Assembly: GCA_023228985.1 (NCBI GenBank)
Contig: JALOAC010000005.1
Coordinates: 1-64,000 of the forward strand
Length of the DNA stretch: 64,000 nt
From: Thiopseudomonas sp.
GTDB lineage: Bacteria; Pseudomonadota; Gammaproteobacteria; Pseudomonadales; Pseudomonadaceae
Direction: 5' to 3'
This document shows positions 44,142 to 51,924 of the stretch, one piece after another. The position numbers and the translations under genes are program-made. The notes beneath the pieces were generated by a model. That model did not search any database and was not told the origin of the DNA. It worked only from the letters and a program-made list of their open reading frames with translations. Every line of letters begins with the position of its first letter. Position 1 is the stretch's first letter.

Positions 44142-45443
44142 TTACTGCTGCACATAACGCTGTACAAATTCTTCGTAATCTACGCCTTCATCACTTAAGG
44201 CGCGCTTAAGATCAATCAAAGGAATGCGCATACTTAAACAGCTTTCACCCTGTTCGGTATGACTTTCTTGCTGCACAGCACTTAAAGCAAAAAAACGTGC
44301 CCTCAGTCGCGCTAAGTCATGCGGCAACTGTACCTGCGCAACAAACAGATCCTCAGCCAGCAACTCACTTACTGCCTGTAGCAGTAACTCAATGCCCTGC
44401 CCTGTTTGCGCGGACAACCACACCCTGTGCGGTTTACCCTGCTCATTGCGCTGTATGTGCGGCTTTACTGACTCTAGCAAATCAACTTTATTGTAGACCT
44501 CAAGCATAGGGACTTGTTCTGCACCTATTTCTTTGAGGACCTGATTGACCTGCTTTATTTGCTCATCACGCTCAACCGCTTGCGCATCCACTAGGTGCAA
44601 CAATAAGTCTGCGCTAGCTGACTCCTCAAGCGTGGCACGAAAAGCTTCAACCAGTTTATGCGGCAAATGACGAATGAAACCAACGGTATCCACCAAGGTA
44701 ATGGGGCCAATATCAGGCACCTGTATTTTGCGTACCGTCGGATCCAGCGTGGCAAATAACTTATCCGCTGCATAGACAGTGGCTGAAGTCATCGCATTAA
44801 ACAGCGTGGATTTACCAGCGTTGGTGTAACCCACCAAAGATACCGCTGGGATTTCCGCACGTTTTCTACTGCGCCGCGCCAACTCACGTTGGTTGCGTAC
44901 TTTTTCAAGACGCGCTTTGATTTGTCGCATGCGAACGCGCAGCAAACGGCGATCTGTTTCCAGCTGAGTTTCGCCCGGACCTCGCAGACCAATACCACCC
45001 TGCTGACGGCTCAAATCTGTACGACTGCGCACCAGTCGCGTACTAATATGCTCTAACTGCGCCAGCTCAACTTGCAGCTTACCCTCATAGGTATGCGCTC
45101 GCTGGGCAAAAATATCTAAAATCAAACCAACACGATCAACTACACGACAGTCTAAAGCGCGTTCTAAATTACGCTCCTGACTGGGCGTTAAGCTCAGATT
45201 GAAAATAACTAAATCGGCTTGCTGCTCAGCAACAAGTTCGCGCAGCTCTTGCGCCTTACCCGAACCAATAAGATAACGTGCTGTGGGTTGAGTTCTGCCA
45301 ATCGAAACAAAGCTTACAATCTCAGCGCCAGCCGAGATCGCAAGCTCTTTAAACTCATCCGGATCTTCACGCTCTGCTAAGCTAAAACTATCTAGGTGCA
45401 CTAAAATAGTACGATCGGCACCACTTAACTGAACGTCACTCAA
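44142..45443 (-). CDS. hflX: Ribosome-associated GTPase HflX
   Basis: 433 residues. The N-terminal HflX domain includes ARYLIGSGKAQEL; a coiled linker holds GIGLRGPGETQLETDRR; the G domain has LVGYTNAGKSTLFNAMT (G1), LDPTVRKI (G2), LVDTVGFIRHLPH (G3) and VYNKVDLLE (G4). HflX splits stalled ribosomes under heat stress. It lies between hfq and hflK in the conserved order. Confidence 0.96.
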   Translation of the reverse strand: MSDVQLSGADRTILVHLDSFSLAEREDPDEFKELAISAGAEIVSFVSIGRTQPTARYLIGSGKAQELRELVAEQQADLVIFNLSLTPSQERNLERALDCRVVDRVGLILDIFAQRAHTYEGKLQVELAQLEHISTRLVRSRTDLSRQQGGIGLRGPGETQLETDRRLLRVRMRQIKARLEKVRNQRELARRSRKRAEIPAVSLVGYTNAGKSTLFNAMTSATVYAADKLFATLDPTVRKIQVPDIGPITLVDTVGFIRHLPHKLVEAFRATLEESASADLLLHLVDAQAVERDEQIKQVNQVLKEIGAEQVPMLEVYNKVDLLESVKPHIQRNEQGKPHRVWLSAQTGQGIELLLQAVSELLAEDLFVAQVQLPHDLARLRARFFALSAVQQESHTEQGESCLSMRIPLIDLKRALSDEGVDYEEFVQRYVQQ

Positions 45444-45455
45444 TGACGCACCTGC

Positions 45456-45701
45456 TTAGTCATCCTGAGCATTCTCTTCATCAACACTAGGAAGACGCAC
45501 TGGACGGCTAGGTACAACTGTGGAAATGGCATGCTTATAGACCATTTGGCTGACGGTGTTTTTTAGCAAAATCACAAACTGATCAAAGGATTCAATCTGA
45601 CCTTGCAGCTTAATGCCGTTCACCAAATAAATGGAAACTGGAACGTGCTCCTTACGTAATAAGTTTAAGTAAGGGTCTTGTAATGTGTGCCCTTTTGACA
45701 T
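45456..45701 (-). CDS. hfq: RNA chaperone Hfq
   Basis: 81 residues, as in Pseudomonas. Sm1 (LQDPYLNLLRKEHVPVSIYLVNGIKLQGQIESFDQFVILLK) and Sm2 (VYKHAISTVVPSRP) motifs are intact; Q8, Y25 and K56-H57 equivalents can be seen. The short acidic tail is typical. It mediates pairing of small RNAs with mRNAs. miaA is upstream and hflX is 12 bases downstream. Confidence 0.98.
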   Translation of the reverse strand: MSKGHTLQDPYLNLLRKEHVPVSIYLVNGIKLQGQIESFDQFVILLKNTVSQMVYKHAISTVVPSRPVRLPSVDEENAQDD

Positions 45702-45766
45702 GGCGCAATCTCCTTAAGAGGATAAATTTTAAAGCCAAGCATAAATCTGGCTAATTGTTGTTTTAC

Positions 45767-46729
45767 TTACTGCAATATGGAGCTTTGTTTAAGGCTTTTC
45801 AAGGTCACGGCTAACTTATTGTCATCTAGGCTATCAAGCCAAGTTAACTCCTGCCAGCTACGCAACCAAGTAAACTGTCGTTTGGCCAGCTGCCGAGTTG
45901 CTGCAATACCTTTGGCGAGCATTTCATCGTACTCATACTGGTCAAGTAAATAATCCCAGACTTGTCGATAGCCCACCGAACGCATGGATGGCAATTCTGC
46001 ATGCAAATCACCGCGCTGCTGTAAAGCTCTGACCTCATCAATAAAGCCTTGTTCCACCATCTGCTGAAAGCGCTGCTCAATACGTTGGTGCAATACTGAG
46101 CGTTGCTGAGGCGCAATGGCAAAAGCCGCTACATTGTAAGGCAACTGAGCCTTGTGTAGTTGACTGTTTTTTTGCCGTAAACGATGTTCAGTCATGCTTA
46201 TACCACTGACCAACCACACTTCTAAAGCACGCATTACGCGCTGGCTGTCATTAGGGTGGATACGTGCAGCCGATTCAGGATCTACTTGTTGCAATTGCTC
46301 ATGCAACGCATCCAGCCCCTGCTCTACTGCCCGCACCTCCAGTGCAGCGCGTACCTGCGCATCAGCTGGCGGCATGGTCGCTAAGCCCTCTAGCAAGGCT
46401 TTGTAATACAGCATGGTGCCGCCAACTAACACCGGCACTCGTCCTTTAGCCGTGGCTTGCGCCATCAAAGCTAACGCATCTTGACGAAACTGTGCCGCAG
46501 AATAACTTTCAACCGGATCAATAATGTCGACCAGATGATGCGGATAAGCAGCTAACACCTCTGCGCTCGGCTTGGCAGTGCCTATATCCATACCGCGATA
46601 AATCAGTGCCGAATCGACACTGATTAACTCGCAAGGAAAACGCTGCGCCAGCTCAATAGCCAGATCTGTTTTACCAGAAGCGGTCGGCCCCATGATAAAA
46701 ATAGCGCCGGGTAACTGCTGTGTATTCAT
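45767..46729 (-). CDS. miaA: tRNA dimethylallyltransferase MiaA
   Basis: 320 residues. The P-loop MGPTASGKTDLAIELA, DSALIYRGMDIGTAKP, LVGGTMLYYKALLEGL and SMRSVGYRQVWDYL mark it as MiaA, which adds the isopentenyl group to A37 of tRNAs reading U-starting codons. It leads the miaA-hfq-hflX cluster. mutL, its usual upstream partner, is replaced by a lipoprotein gene. Confidence 0.96.
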   Translation of the reverse strand: MNTQQLPGAIFIMGPTASGKTDLAIELAQRFPCELISVDSALIYRGMDIGTAKPSAEVLAAYPHHLVDIIDPVESYSAAQFRQDALALMAQATAKGRVPVLVGGTMLYYKALLEGLATMPPADAQVRAALEVRAVEQGLDALHEQLQQVDPESAARIHPNDSQRVMRALEVWLVSGISMTEHRLRQKNSQLHKAQLPYNVAAFAIAPQQRSVLHQRIEQRFQQMVEQGFIDEVRALQQRGDLHAELPSMRSVGYRQVWDYLLDQYEYDEMLAKGIAATRQLAKRQFTWLRSWQELTWLDSLDDNKLAVTLKSLKQSSILQ

Positions 46730-46737
46730 AACCTGGC

Positions 46738-47328
46738 TTATTGGTTCGCCATAAACTGCAGCAGCCCTTTATCCTTGAACACACGCTCCAAGGCATCACT
46801 CATCACCCAGCTAATTAAGCGGTTGTTGGCTGAGTCCGTTGGCGGCTTCACAAAGCCTTTATCTAGATTGGCGGTATATCGACCACGATAAACCTGACCT
46901 TCTTTATGCACTTCTACCGCTAACACTGCCGTTAACTGCACCTTGCTCGCCACTGTACGATCTTCGACTACGCTGTATTTCAAATCAGCAATGCTCAGTC
47001 TAAGTTGGCTACCCGCTTGGCCTTGCGGCACGGGAATAAAGCCGCGCATCCGCAGTGCTGCCTCAGTTTCGGCTTGCAAGCGTGGAAAGGTGGTTCTGCC
47101 TTCAACGGTAAGCGTATTGGACTCGGCATATAAACCGCCTCGGTGACCTATCACCGAAGTAGTACGCTGATCATCAACCGCCACTGATACCGTCTGCCCG
47201 TTGGCTACACGCTCTAATTGCCCGGTGATGCGTGGCTCGGGGTAAAGCTGCTGCGGACTTAAACCACAACCACTGAGTCCCAGCATAAACAGACCCACAA
47301 CAGCTATAGGTACTAATAATTTCTTCAC
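46738..47328 (-). CDS. YajG-family lipoprotein
   Basis: 196 residues with a lipoprotein signal (MKKLLVPIAVVGLFMLGLSG, lipobox LSG-C at residue 21). The mature part (VDDQRTTSVIGHRGGLYAESNTLTVEG, MRGFIPVPQG, LRLSIADLKYSV) fits the YajG family of outer-membrane lipoproteins of unknown function. The residue after the cysteine is Gly, so export to the outer membrane is expected. The gene is nine bases upstream of miaA and may be co-transcribed with it. Confidence 0.8.
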   Translation of the reverse strand: MKKLLVPIAVVGLFMLGLSGCGLSPQQLYPEPRITGQLERVANGQTVSVAVDDQRTTSVIGHRGGLYAESNTLTVEGRTTFPRLQAETEAALRMRGFIPVPQGQAGSQLRLSIADLKYSVVEDRTVASKVQLTAVLAVEVHKEGQVYRGRYTANLDKGFVKPPTDSANNRLISWVMSDALERVFKDKGLLQFMANQ

Positions 47329-47438
47329 TTATTTAAGCTCCATTAAATTCCAGTAAAAACATGTCTAAATATGACATACAGCTGTTAAAAAGACTATGCA
47401 CTACAGTCTTTTCAGCGGCTACGGTGCTAAAAATACTC

Positions 47439-48191
47439 TTACGTCAGAGTGTTGTTATCGGGCAAAGTTTCCCCCATCAACCGCTGCGCTTGCTGTTTAG
47501 ATAGTGGCGTACGCGCCGCCAAGTAATGTCGATTAAAACGCACAAACCACTCAGCCAAGGCTTCAGCAGCTTGCACCTCCTCAGCTAAGTGCAGGCAGAG
47601 AACCATCACCTCAGCAGTCGACAAGTGCTCCAAGTTAACGGAATGGCGCAAATGATAGCGCGAAACCTGTTCCGGTCTCAGGCTTAAAATAGGAAAATGG
47701 TGTAAATACTCTGATTTGCGAAACATTTTTCGTGCTTCGTGCCAAGTTCCATCTAACACAATAAACAGGGGCCGTTTGGGTGCTGCATCTTGGCCGTGCG
47801 TCTGCATAGTGTCTTGCTGTAGCTCATGCACAACGTGCTGGTTAGGCTGTGCATATTCCTGCGGGAACACCACATAGGGCTGCCATTGCGGGTCAGCCAG
47901 TAAGTCGAGCAACGCTGGCTCAACCTCTGTACGCGCCCAACCAAACGCAAAGGTATCCGCCACCACATCCGCGATAAGCCAGCCGGTATTACTGGGTTTG
48001 AGCGGCTCGGCATCATACATCAGCAAACACACCGCACTGCGCGCAGCAACCTGAGGCTGCCAAGCACAAATACAATACTCCTGCGCCACACGGCAGCGTG
48101 GGCAACGCACCAACAATGCGCCGCGCGCCTGAAAAGGCTTTTTACTGATAGCTAATCGCTTGGCTCGCAAGCGTGCTACGGCATGGGGCAT
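47439..48191 (-). CDS. tapT: DTW-domain tRNA-uridine aminocarboxypropyltransferase
   Basis: From ATG 48191, with AAGGA upstream, it has 250 residues. The cysteine cluster RCPRCRVAQEYCICAWQP and the motif VLDGTWHEARKMFRKS (D-x-T-W) identify the TapT/TuaA (YfiP) family. The family forms acp3U47 in tRNA from SAM. An N-terminal basic extension binds tRNA in this family. The neighbouring gene at 48385 is divergent. Confidence 0.85.
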   Translation of the reverse strand: MPHAVARLRAKRLAISKKPFQARGALLVRCPRCRVAQEYCICAWQPQVAARSAVCLLMYDAEPLKPSNTGWLIADVVADTFAFGWARTEVEPALLDLLADPQWQPYVVFPQEYAQPNQHVVHELQQDTMQTHGQDAAPKRPLFIVLDGTWHEARKMFRKSEYLHHFPILSLRPEQVSRYHLRHSVNLEHLSTAEVMVLCLHLAEEVQAAEALAEWFVRFNRHYLAARTPLSKQQAQRLMGETLPDNNTLT

Positions 48192-48384
48192 ATATGCGTC
48201 CTTAGGCAAATTAAGCGGACAGTATCTTAAACTTCTATTTGCTGCAGGCAAGACAAATCTTTTAGTGAAGAAGTTTAGTCCTGTGACCTGCGCAAACTAT
48301 TGCAAAAACTATTATTGATACAAGTCACGCCCAGCTTACCCATTGATGGCATATTGTCCCGTCATTCAAGTTAGCGAGGTAAAT

Positions 48385-49170
48385 ATGCGCCGCGACCCTA
48401 TAGTCCTGTTTGATGATGGAGTTCATCAATGCCTATTATTCGATGACCTAGTCACGGGTGAAGGCATACAGTCTAATCAATTTATGCTCACCAACAGCGG
48501 TCAGTCATTATTGTTAGATCCAGGTGGAGACTTGACCTATACCCCGCTATCTGTAGAGGTATCCCGCAGAATAACGCTGAGCGAACTAACCTATATTTTC
48601 GCCTCACACCAAGACCCAGATATTATCGCCGCTTTAGATAAGTGGTTGCTGCACACCAAAGCGCAGGTTATCACCTCGCAGCTGTGGGCACGTTTTTTAC
48701 CGCACTTAACGGCCAGCTATTTAACTACCGCGCACGGCATCAGCACCACTGAGCGTGTGATTGCTTTACCTGACTCGGGTAGTGTTTTCACTTTGGGTAC
48801 TGCCAAGCTGAAAGCAATTCCTGCCCATTTTTTACACTCAGTAGGTAATTTTCAGCTGTACGACCCAACCAGTAAGATTCTGTTTTCCGGTGATATGGGC
48901 GCATCGCTGGTGGATGATGCACAGCCCGTCATCGATTTTGCCGAGCATATTGAACACATGGACGACTTCCACCGCCGCTATATGGTGAGCAATAAGGTTA
49001 TTAAGCTGTGGGTCAACATGGTGCGCACGCTGGACTTAGAGATGATTGTTCCCCAGCATGGTCGCACCTTTAAAGGAAAAACTATGATTGATGCTTTCCT
49101 TAACTGGATTGAAAACCTAGAGTGCGGTATCGACTTGATTAGCCAGGATGATTATTGCGAGCCGAAATAG
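48385..49170 (+). CDS. Metallo-beta-lactamase-fold protein of the ODP (oxygen-binding di-iron) type
   Basis: 261 residues from ATG 48385 (GCGAGGT upstream). The fold begins with FMLTNSGQSLLLDPGGDLTYTPL; metal ligands are in FASHQDPDII, HFLHSVGNFQLYDPTSKILFSGDMGASL and IVPQHGRTF. The variant HQDPD in place of HxHxDH is characteristic of the flavodiiron-like ODP proteins, which bind O2 and act as sensors or in NO/O2 chemistry. There is no flavodoxin domain. It is adjacent to the cytochrome genes but converges on them, so a joint role is only a guess. Confidence 0.75.
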   Translation: MRRDPIVLFDDGVHQCLLFDDLVTGEGIQSNQFMLTNSGQSLLLDPGGDLTYTPLSVEVSRRITLSELTYIFASHQDPDIIAALDKWLLHTKAQVITSQLWARFLPHLTASYLTTAHGISTTERVIALPDSGSVFTLGTAKLKAIPAHFLHSVGNFQLYDPTSKILFSGDMGASLVDDAQPVIDFAEHIEHMDDFHRRYMVSNKVIKLWVNMVRTLDLEMIVPQHGRTFKGKTMIDAFLNWIENLECGIDLISQDDYCEPK

Positions 49171-49221
49171 CACTGGCTTCAACACAATGCGGGCAACTCG
49201 CCCGCCTGTGTATTCAAACAC

Positions 49222-49368
49222 CTAAGAAGCCTCTGAATAACTACCTGCGTAGCTACCACTGCGTTAAAAACGTACTCAAAATGCTCATTTACACATGTAA
49301 ACTGCGCTTTTTCGTACGTTTTTGCCTTGTGTTAGCGTCCTCGGTAACGTTATTCAGAGGCTCCCTAA
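49222..49368. repeat. MITE-like element, copy 3 (short form, 147 bp)
   Basis: Ends TAAGAAGCCTCTGAATAAC (49223-49241) and GTTATTCAGAGGCTCCCTAA (49349-49368) match those of copy 1. Its interior equals the reverse complement of copy 1 with two blocks removed, joined at GTACTCA|AAATGCTCAT and at GTACGTTT|TTGCCTTGTG. The right end covers the stop codon of the cytochrome b gene (49365-49367). The core contains the near-palindrome TTTACACATGTAAA. Confidence 0.85.
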
Positions 49369-49976
49369 TGCGTTTCTTTAGCTTCGTCTTCCAGCTCTTC
49401 ATATCCGGTAATCATCGCCTTCACGTACTCATAAAAAGGCTTACCCGTCAGCGCCAAATAGACGTGTGCAATAAAAAACACCAGCATGGCAAAGGCTGCA
49501 GCAGTATGTAGCAACGCAATAGGCTGCAACTGCAAAAAACCTAAGCCAAGCTTCGGCCAATAGGGATAGAGCAAGTACAGCACACCTGAGAGCCATATCA
49601 CGGGCGAGATCAACAATTTAAACCCCAGATAAGCCAGCCGCTGCAATGGATTATGCTTGGCGCTCAATGATTTTTTATAGGGCTTTTCTTCATTTTTAAA
49701 TATGCCAAAAGCATAGTAACGCGCCATCGCTACCAACTTCTCGGTAGTGGGAATGTATTGACGCCACTCGCCCGTGGTAAAGTGCCAAAAAATAGCAAAC
49801 AACCACAGCACAATTAGCGCAAGCGCCATAACAATATGCAGGTTGACCGCCTTTTCAAAGCCCAACAAATAATAGCTAGAATGAATCTCAAAGCCGGTCA
49901 CCATTAAGCCAATAATCAACAGGGCTTGTGACCAGTGCCAGAAACGTTCAAAGCGCTTATATATCAATACTTTCAT
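49365..49976 (-). CDS. Cytochrome b subunit (b561 / thiosulfate-reductase type) partner of octaheme cytochrome
   Basis: From ATG 49976 (ATGA overlap with the upstream gene) it has 203 residues. Four membrane helices carry candidate haem ligands: FERFWHWSQALLI, NLHIVMALALIVLWLFAIFWHF, and LLHTAAAFAMLVFFIAHVYLAL. This is the diheme cytochrome b561/NapC-independent quinol oxidase pattern. It would pass electrons from the quinone pool to the octaheme protein. Its last codon and stop lie in a MITE end, so the C-terminus may have been reshaped by the insertion. Confidence 0.8.
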   Translation of the reverse strand: MKVLIYKRFERFWHWSQALLIIGLMVTGFEIHSSYYLLGFEKAVNLHIVMALALIVLWLFAIFWHFTTGEWRQYIPTTEKLVAMARYYAFGIFKNEEKPYKKSLSAKHNPLQRLAYLGFKLLISPVIWLSGVLYLLYPYWPKLGLGFLQLQPIALLHTAAAFAMLVFFIAHVYLALTGKPFYEYVKAMITGYEELEDEAKETH

Positions 49977-51622
49977 GTGCGCTTTCTCCCTAAAAACAGA
50001 CGGACAAATAAGTGCAGCAATACGCCAGCCAGTGTTGCCCACACGGCAAAGCTGCCGATGCGATCCAGCCAAGGTGAAAAATCACGCCCCGGCATATAAA
50101 AACCTGTTAGCCCTTCCAAACGACCCTCTCTTGCGTGACAAGCAGCGCAATCCAGTGCCTGCTCCTTTGGCGCAACCATATGCGCGATAGGCCAGAACAT
50201 CTCGTTTTTAACAAAACCGTACTCACCACTAAAGGGATAGCTTGCATCACCGGTAGCCACGGCATCAGCCTGCCCCACTTCCAGCGCTTTAGGCCAATTG
50301 AAGTTAGTCCAGAGTGCATCATCACCATCAGGGCCGTACACGTTAGTGGCTAATAAACGATTGGTTTTTTTATCGTAGGGCTGCGTACCAGTCATGCGCT
50401 TAAACGGCCAAATACGCGAATCCGGATCAGCATAACTGCCATGTACCTTGTTTACCGATACACGTTGGCTGGGATCAATTTCATCATCGAGCAAGGTGTA
50501 CTCAATCTGGCCATTAAACCAGCGGTAATCGGGCACCACATTGGTACCGTGCTCAAAAACACCCTTATGGCTGGCATAGGTCATCAAACCATTGTCGTCG
50601 TATTCAAACAGGATACTGTGCTTACCATTATCTAGCTCAGGCCCTAGTTTTAGACCTGCCTGTGACCAATCCCAAAAGGTTTTCGTTGCTACACCACCGC
50701 GGGCAAACTCTGGAATATGACAGGTCTGGCAGGCGACCTTATCCACGTGGTCATTCAGTTTATTATTCACGCCAAAAGAGTGTGGCTCAGAACCATGGCA
50801 GGACTCGCAGCTTGAGCGACCACCATGGCTACTGCCCGGAATATCAATGCCGTGCTGATCATAGGCCTCTACTGCATAACGACTGCCTGAAACACTGTGT
50901 TCATCTGCGGTATGACAGGTTGAGCAACTAAAGTTGAGTCCTTGCGCATCCATGTGCACATCCAGTTCGCGATCAGGGTTAACTAAAGAGCTGTCCAAAT
51001 CTCCGTGTTTAACTCCATCGCCACCACCGCCGTAGAAGTGGCAATTACCGCAGGTAGCACGGCTGGTACTGCCGACATTTTGCGCCACCAAACTGAGATC
51101 AACTTTTTTAACTGGTCGGCCATTTTCTACTTTTAACTTACCCTTGGAAAAAGCATCTGCGTATGCTGGATGCCCAGCACCTGCTTCTGTTTTCAGATAG
51201 GTTGTAGTGGTGTCATGGCAGGCGAGACAGTCAACATTTTGCTCTACACTAAAGTCAAAATCCTTGTCCTCCCAACCATAACCAATATGGCATGACGTAC
51301 AACGCTCATAGTTGGACTTCAAGCTGCCGCAAAATACGTTAGGTACATGCTTTTTACCGAGTTTCTGTCCAGTAGTTTGCTGCTCAAACTCCCACGTCCA
51401 GTGAGTGGTTTGCTGCACCTGCTTAGCTGCTTCGGTATGGCATTCTAAACAGGCTTTAGTAACCTCAGGCCCACTACTAAAGGGCTTTTGCAGGGCTGCA
51501 AATTTTGTATGATCCGCTGTTGATGAACTGACCTGTAACTGTTCTACTGCTTTCGCCCAAGCTGTTCCCGAGATTGCCAGCATCAGCATGACTAACAAAT
51601 GCACACCAAAATTACTACGCAT
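49973..51622 (-). CDS. Octaheme c-type cytochrome, tetrathionate reductase (OTR) family
   Basis: 549 residues: a signal peptide (VHLLVMLMLAISGTAWA), eight CxxCH haem sites (CLECH, CTSCH, CLACH, CGNCH, CSTCH, CESCH, CQTCH, CAACH) and a C-terminal membrane helix (FAVWATLAGVLLHLFVRLFLG). The family member characterised in Shewanella reduces tetrathionate, and also nitrite and hydroxylamine in vitro; the physiological substrate here is unknown. The membrane tail and downstream cytochrome b suggest a quinol-linked periplasmic reductase or a thiosulfate/tetrathionate oxidoreductase. Confidence 0.88.
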   Translation of the reverse strand: MRSNFGVHLLVMLMLAISGTAWAKAVEQLQVSSSTADHTKFAALQKPFSSGPEVTKACLECHTEAAKQVQQTTHWTWEFEQQTTGQKLGKKHVPNVFCGSLKSNYERCTSCHIGYGWEDKDFDFSVEQNVDCLACHDTTTTYLKTEAGAGHPAYADAFSKGKLKVENGRPVKKVDLSLVAQNVGSTSRATCGNCHFYGGGGDGVKHGDLDSSLVNPDRELDVHMDAQGLNFSCSTCHTADEHSVSGSRYAVEAYDQHGIDIPGSSHGGRSSCESCHGSEPHSFGVNNKLNDHVDKVACQTCHIPEFARGGVATKTFWDWSQAGLKLGPELDNGKHSILFEYDDNGLMTYASHKGVFEHGTNVVPDYRWFNGQIEYTLLDDEIDPSQRVSVNKVHGSYADPDSRIWPFKRMTGTQPYDKKTNRLLATNVYGPDGDDALWTNFNWPKALEVGQADAVATGDASYPFSGEYGFVKNEMFWPIAHMVAPKEQALDCAACHAREGRLEGLTGFYMPGRDFSPWLDRIGSFAVWATLAGVLLHLFVRLFLGRKRT

Positions 51623-51699
51623 GGGTGTTGCCTACTCTTCTGTTTAATTTAATTAAGAGAGACGTATAGTGTCTGCAGCGCACATAAGTCGCAACCTAG

Positions 51700-51716
51700 T
51701 GTGGCGCTATGCCACA
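51700..51716. promoter_or_regulatory. Short palindrome upstream of the octaheme cytochrome gene
   Basis: TGTGGC-GCTAT-GCCACA is a perfect 6-bp inverted repeat 78 bases upstream of the cytochrome start. It could be a regulator site for that operon. No match to a known box such as Anr is apparent. Confidence 0.35.
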
Positions 51717-51780
51717 TACGACACTTCGCCCTATACAACCATTAAGAAAGTCAGCTCAAGTGTTGCCGGATAATACCAAT

Positions 51781-51804
51781 CGCGCAAAAGTTGCGCTCCA
51801 ACAG
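51781..51804 (+). repeat. Single REP unit upstream of clpB
   Basis: The core CGCGCAAAAGTTGCGCTCC followed by AACAG is identical to the unit at 58083-58106. It ends nine bases before the heat-shock promoter -35 box of clpB. Confidence 0.7.
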
Positions 51805-51813
51805 AGTATCTAA

Positions 51814-51841
51814 CTTGAAATAAATAAATAAAACCTCATCT
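51814..51841 (+). promoter_or_regulatory. Sigma-32 (RpoH) heat-shock promoter of clpB
   Basis: CTTGAAA (51814-51820), a 13-base spacer, and CCTCATCT (51834-51841) match the sigma-32 consensus CTTGAAA-N13-15-CCCCATNT in all but one base. The start point would be near 51848, leaving a leader of about 75 bases. A separate sigma-70 promoter was not identified. Confidence 0.85.
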
Positions 51842-51924
51842 TCATGGCATTAGTATTTAGACGAGCATTGGTTAAATTTTAATCGACCCAGCTCGTCATA
51901 ACAGTTCAAAGAGGACCTACACCC

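Noticed and set aside
48300..48330. Anr/FNR box upstream of the ODP gene
   Set aside because: Only a half-site TTGAT is present; the second half does not match.
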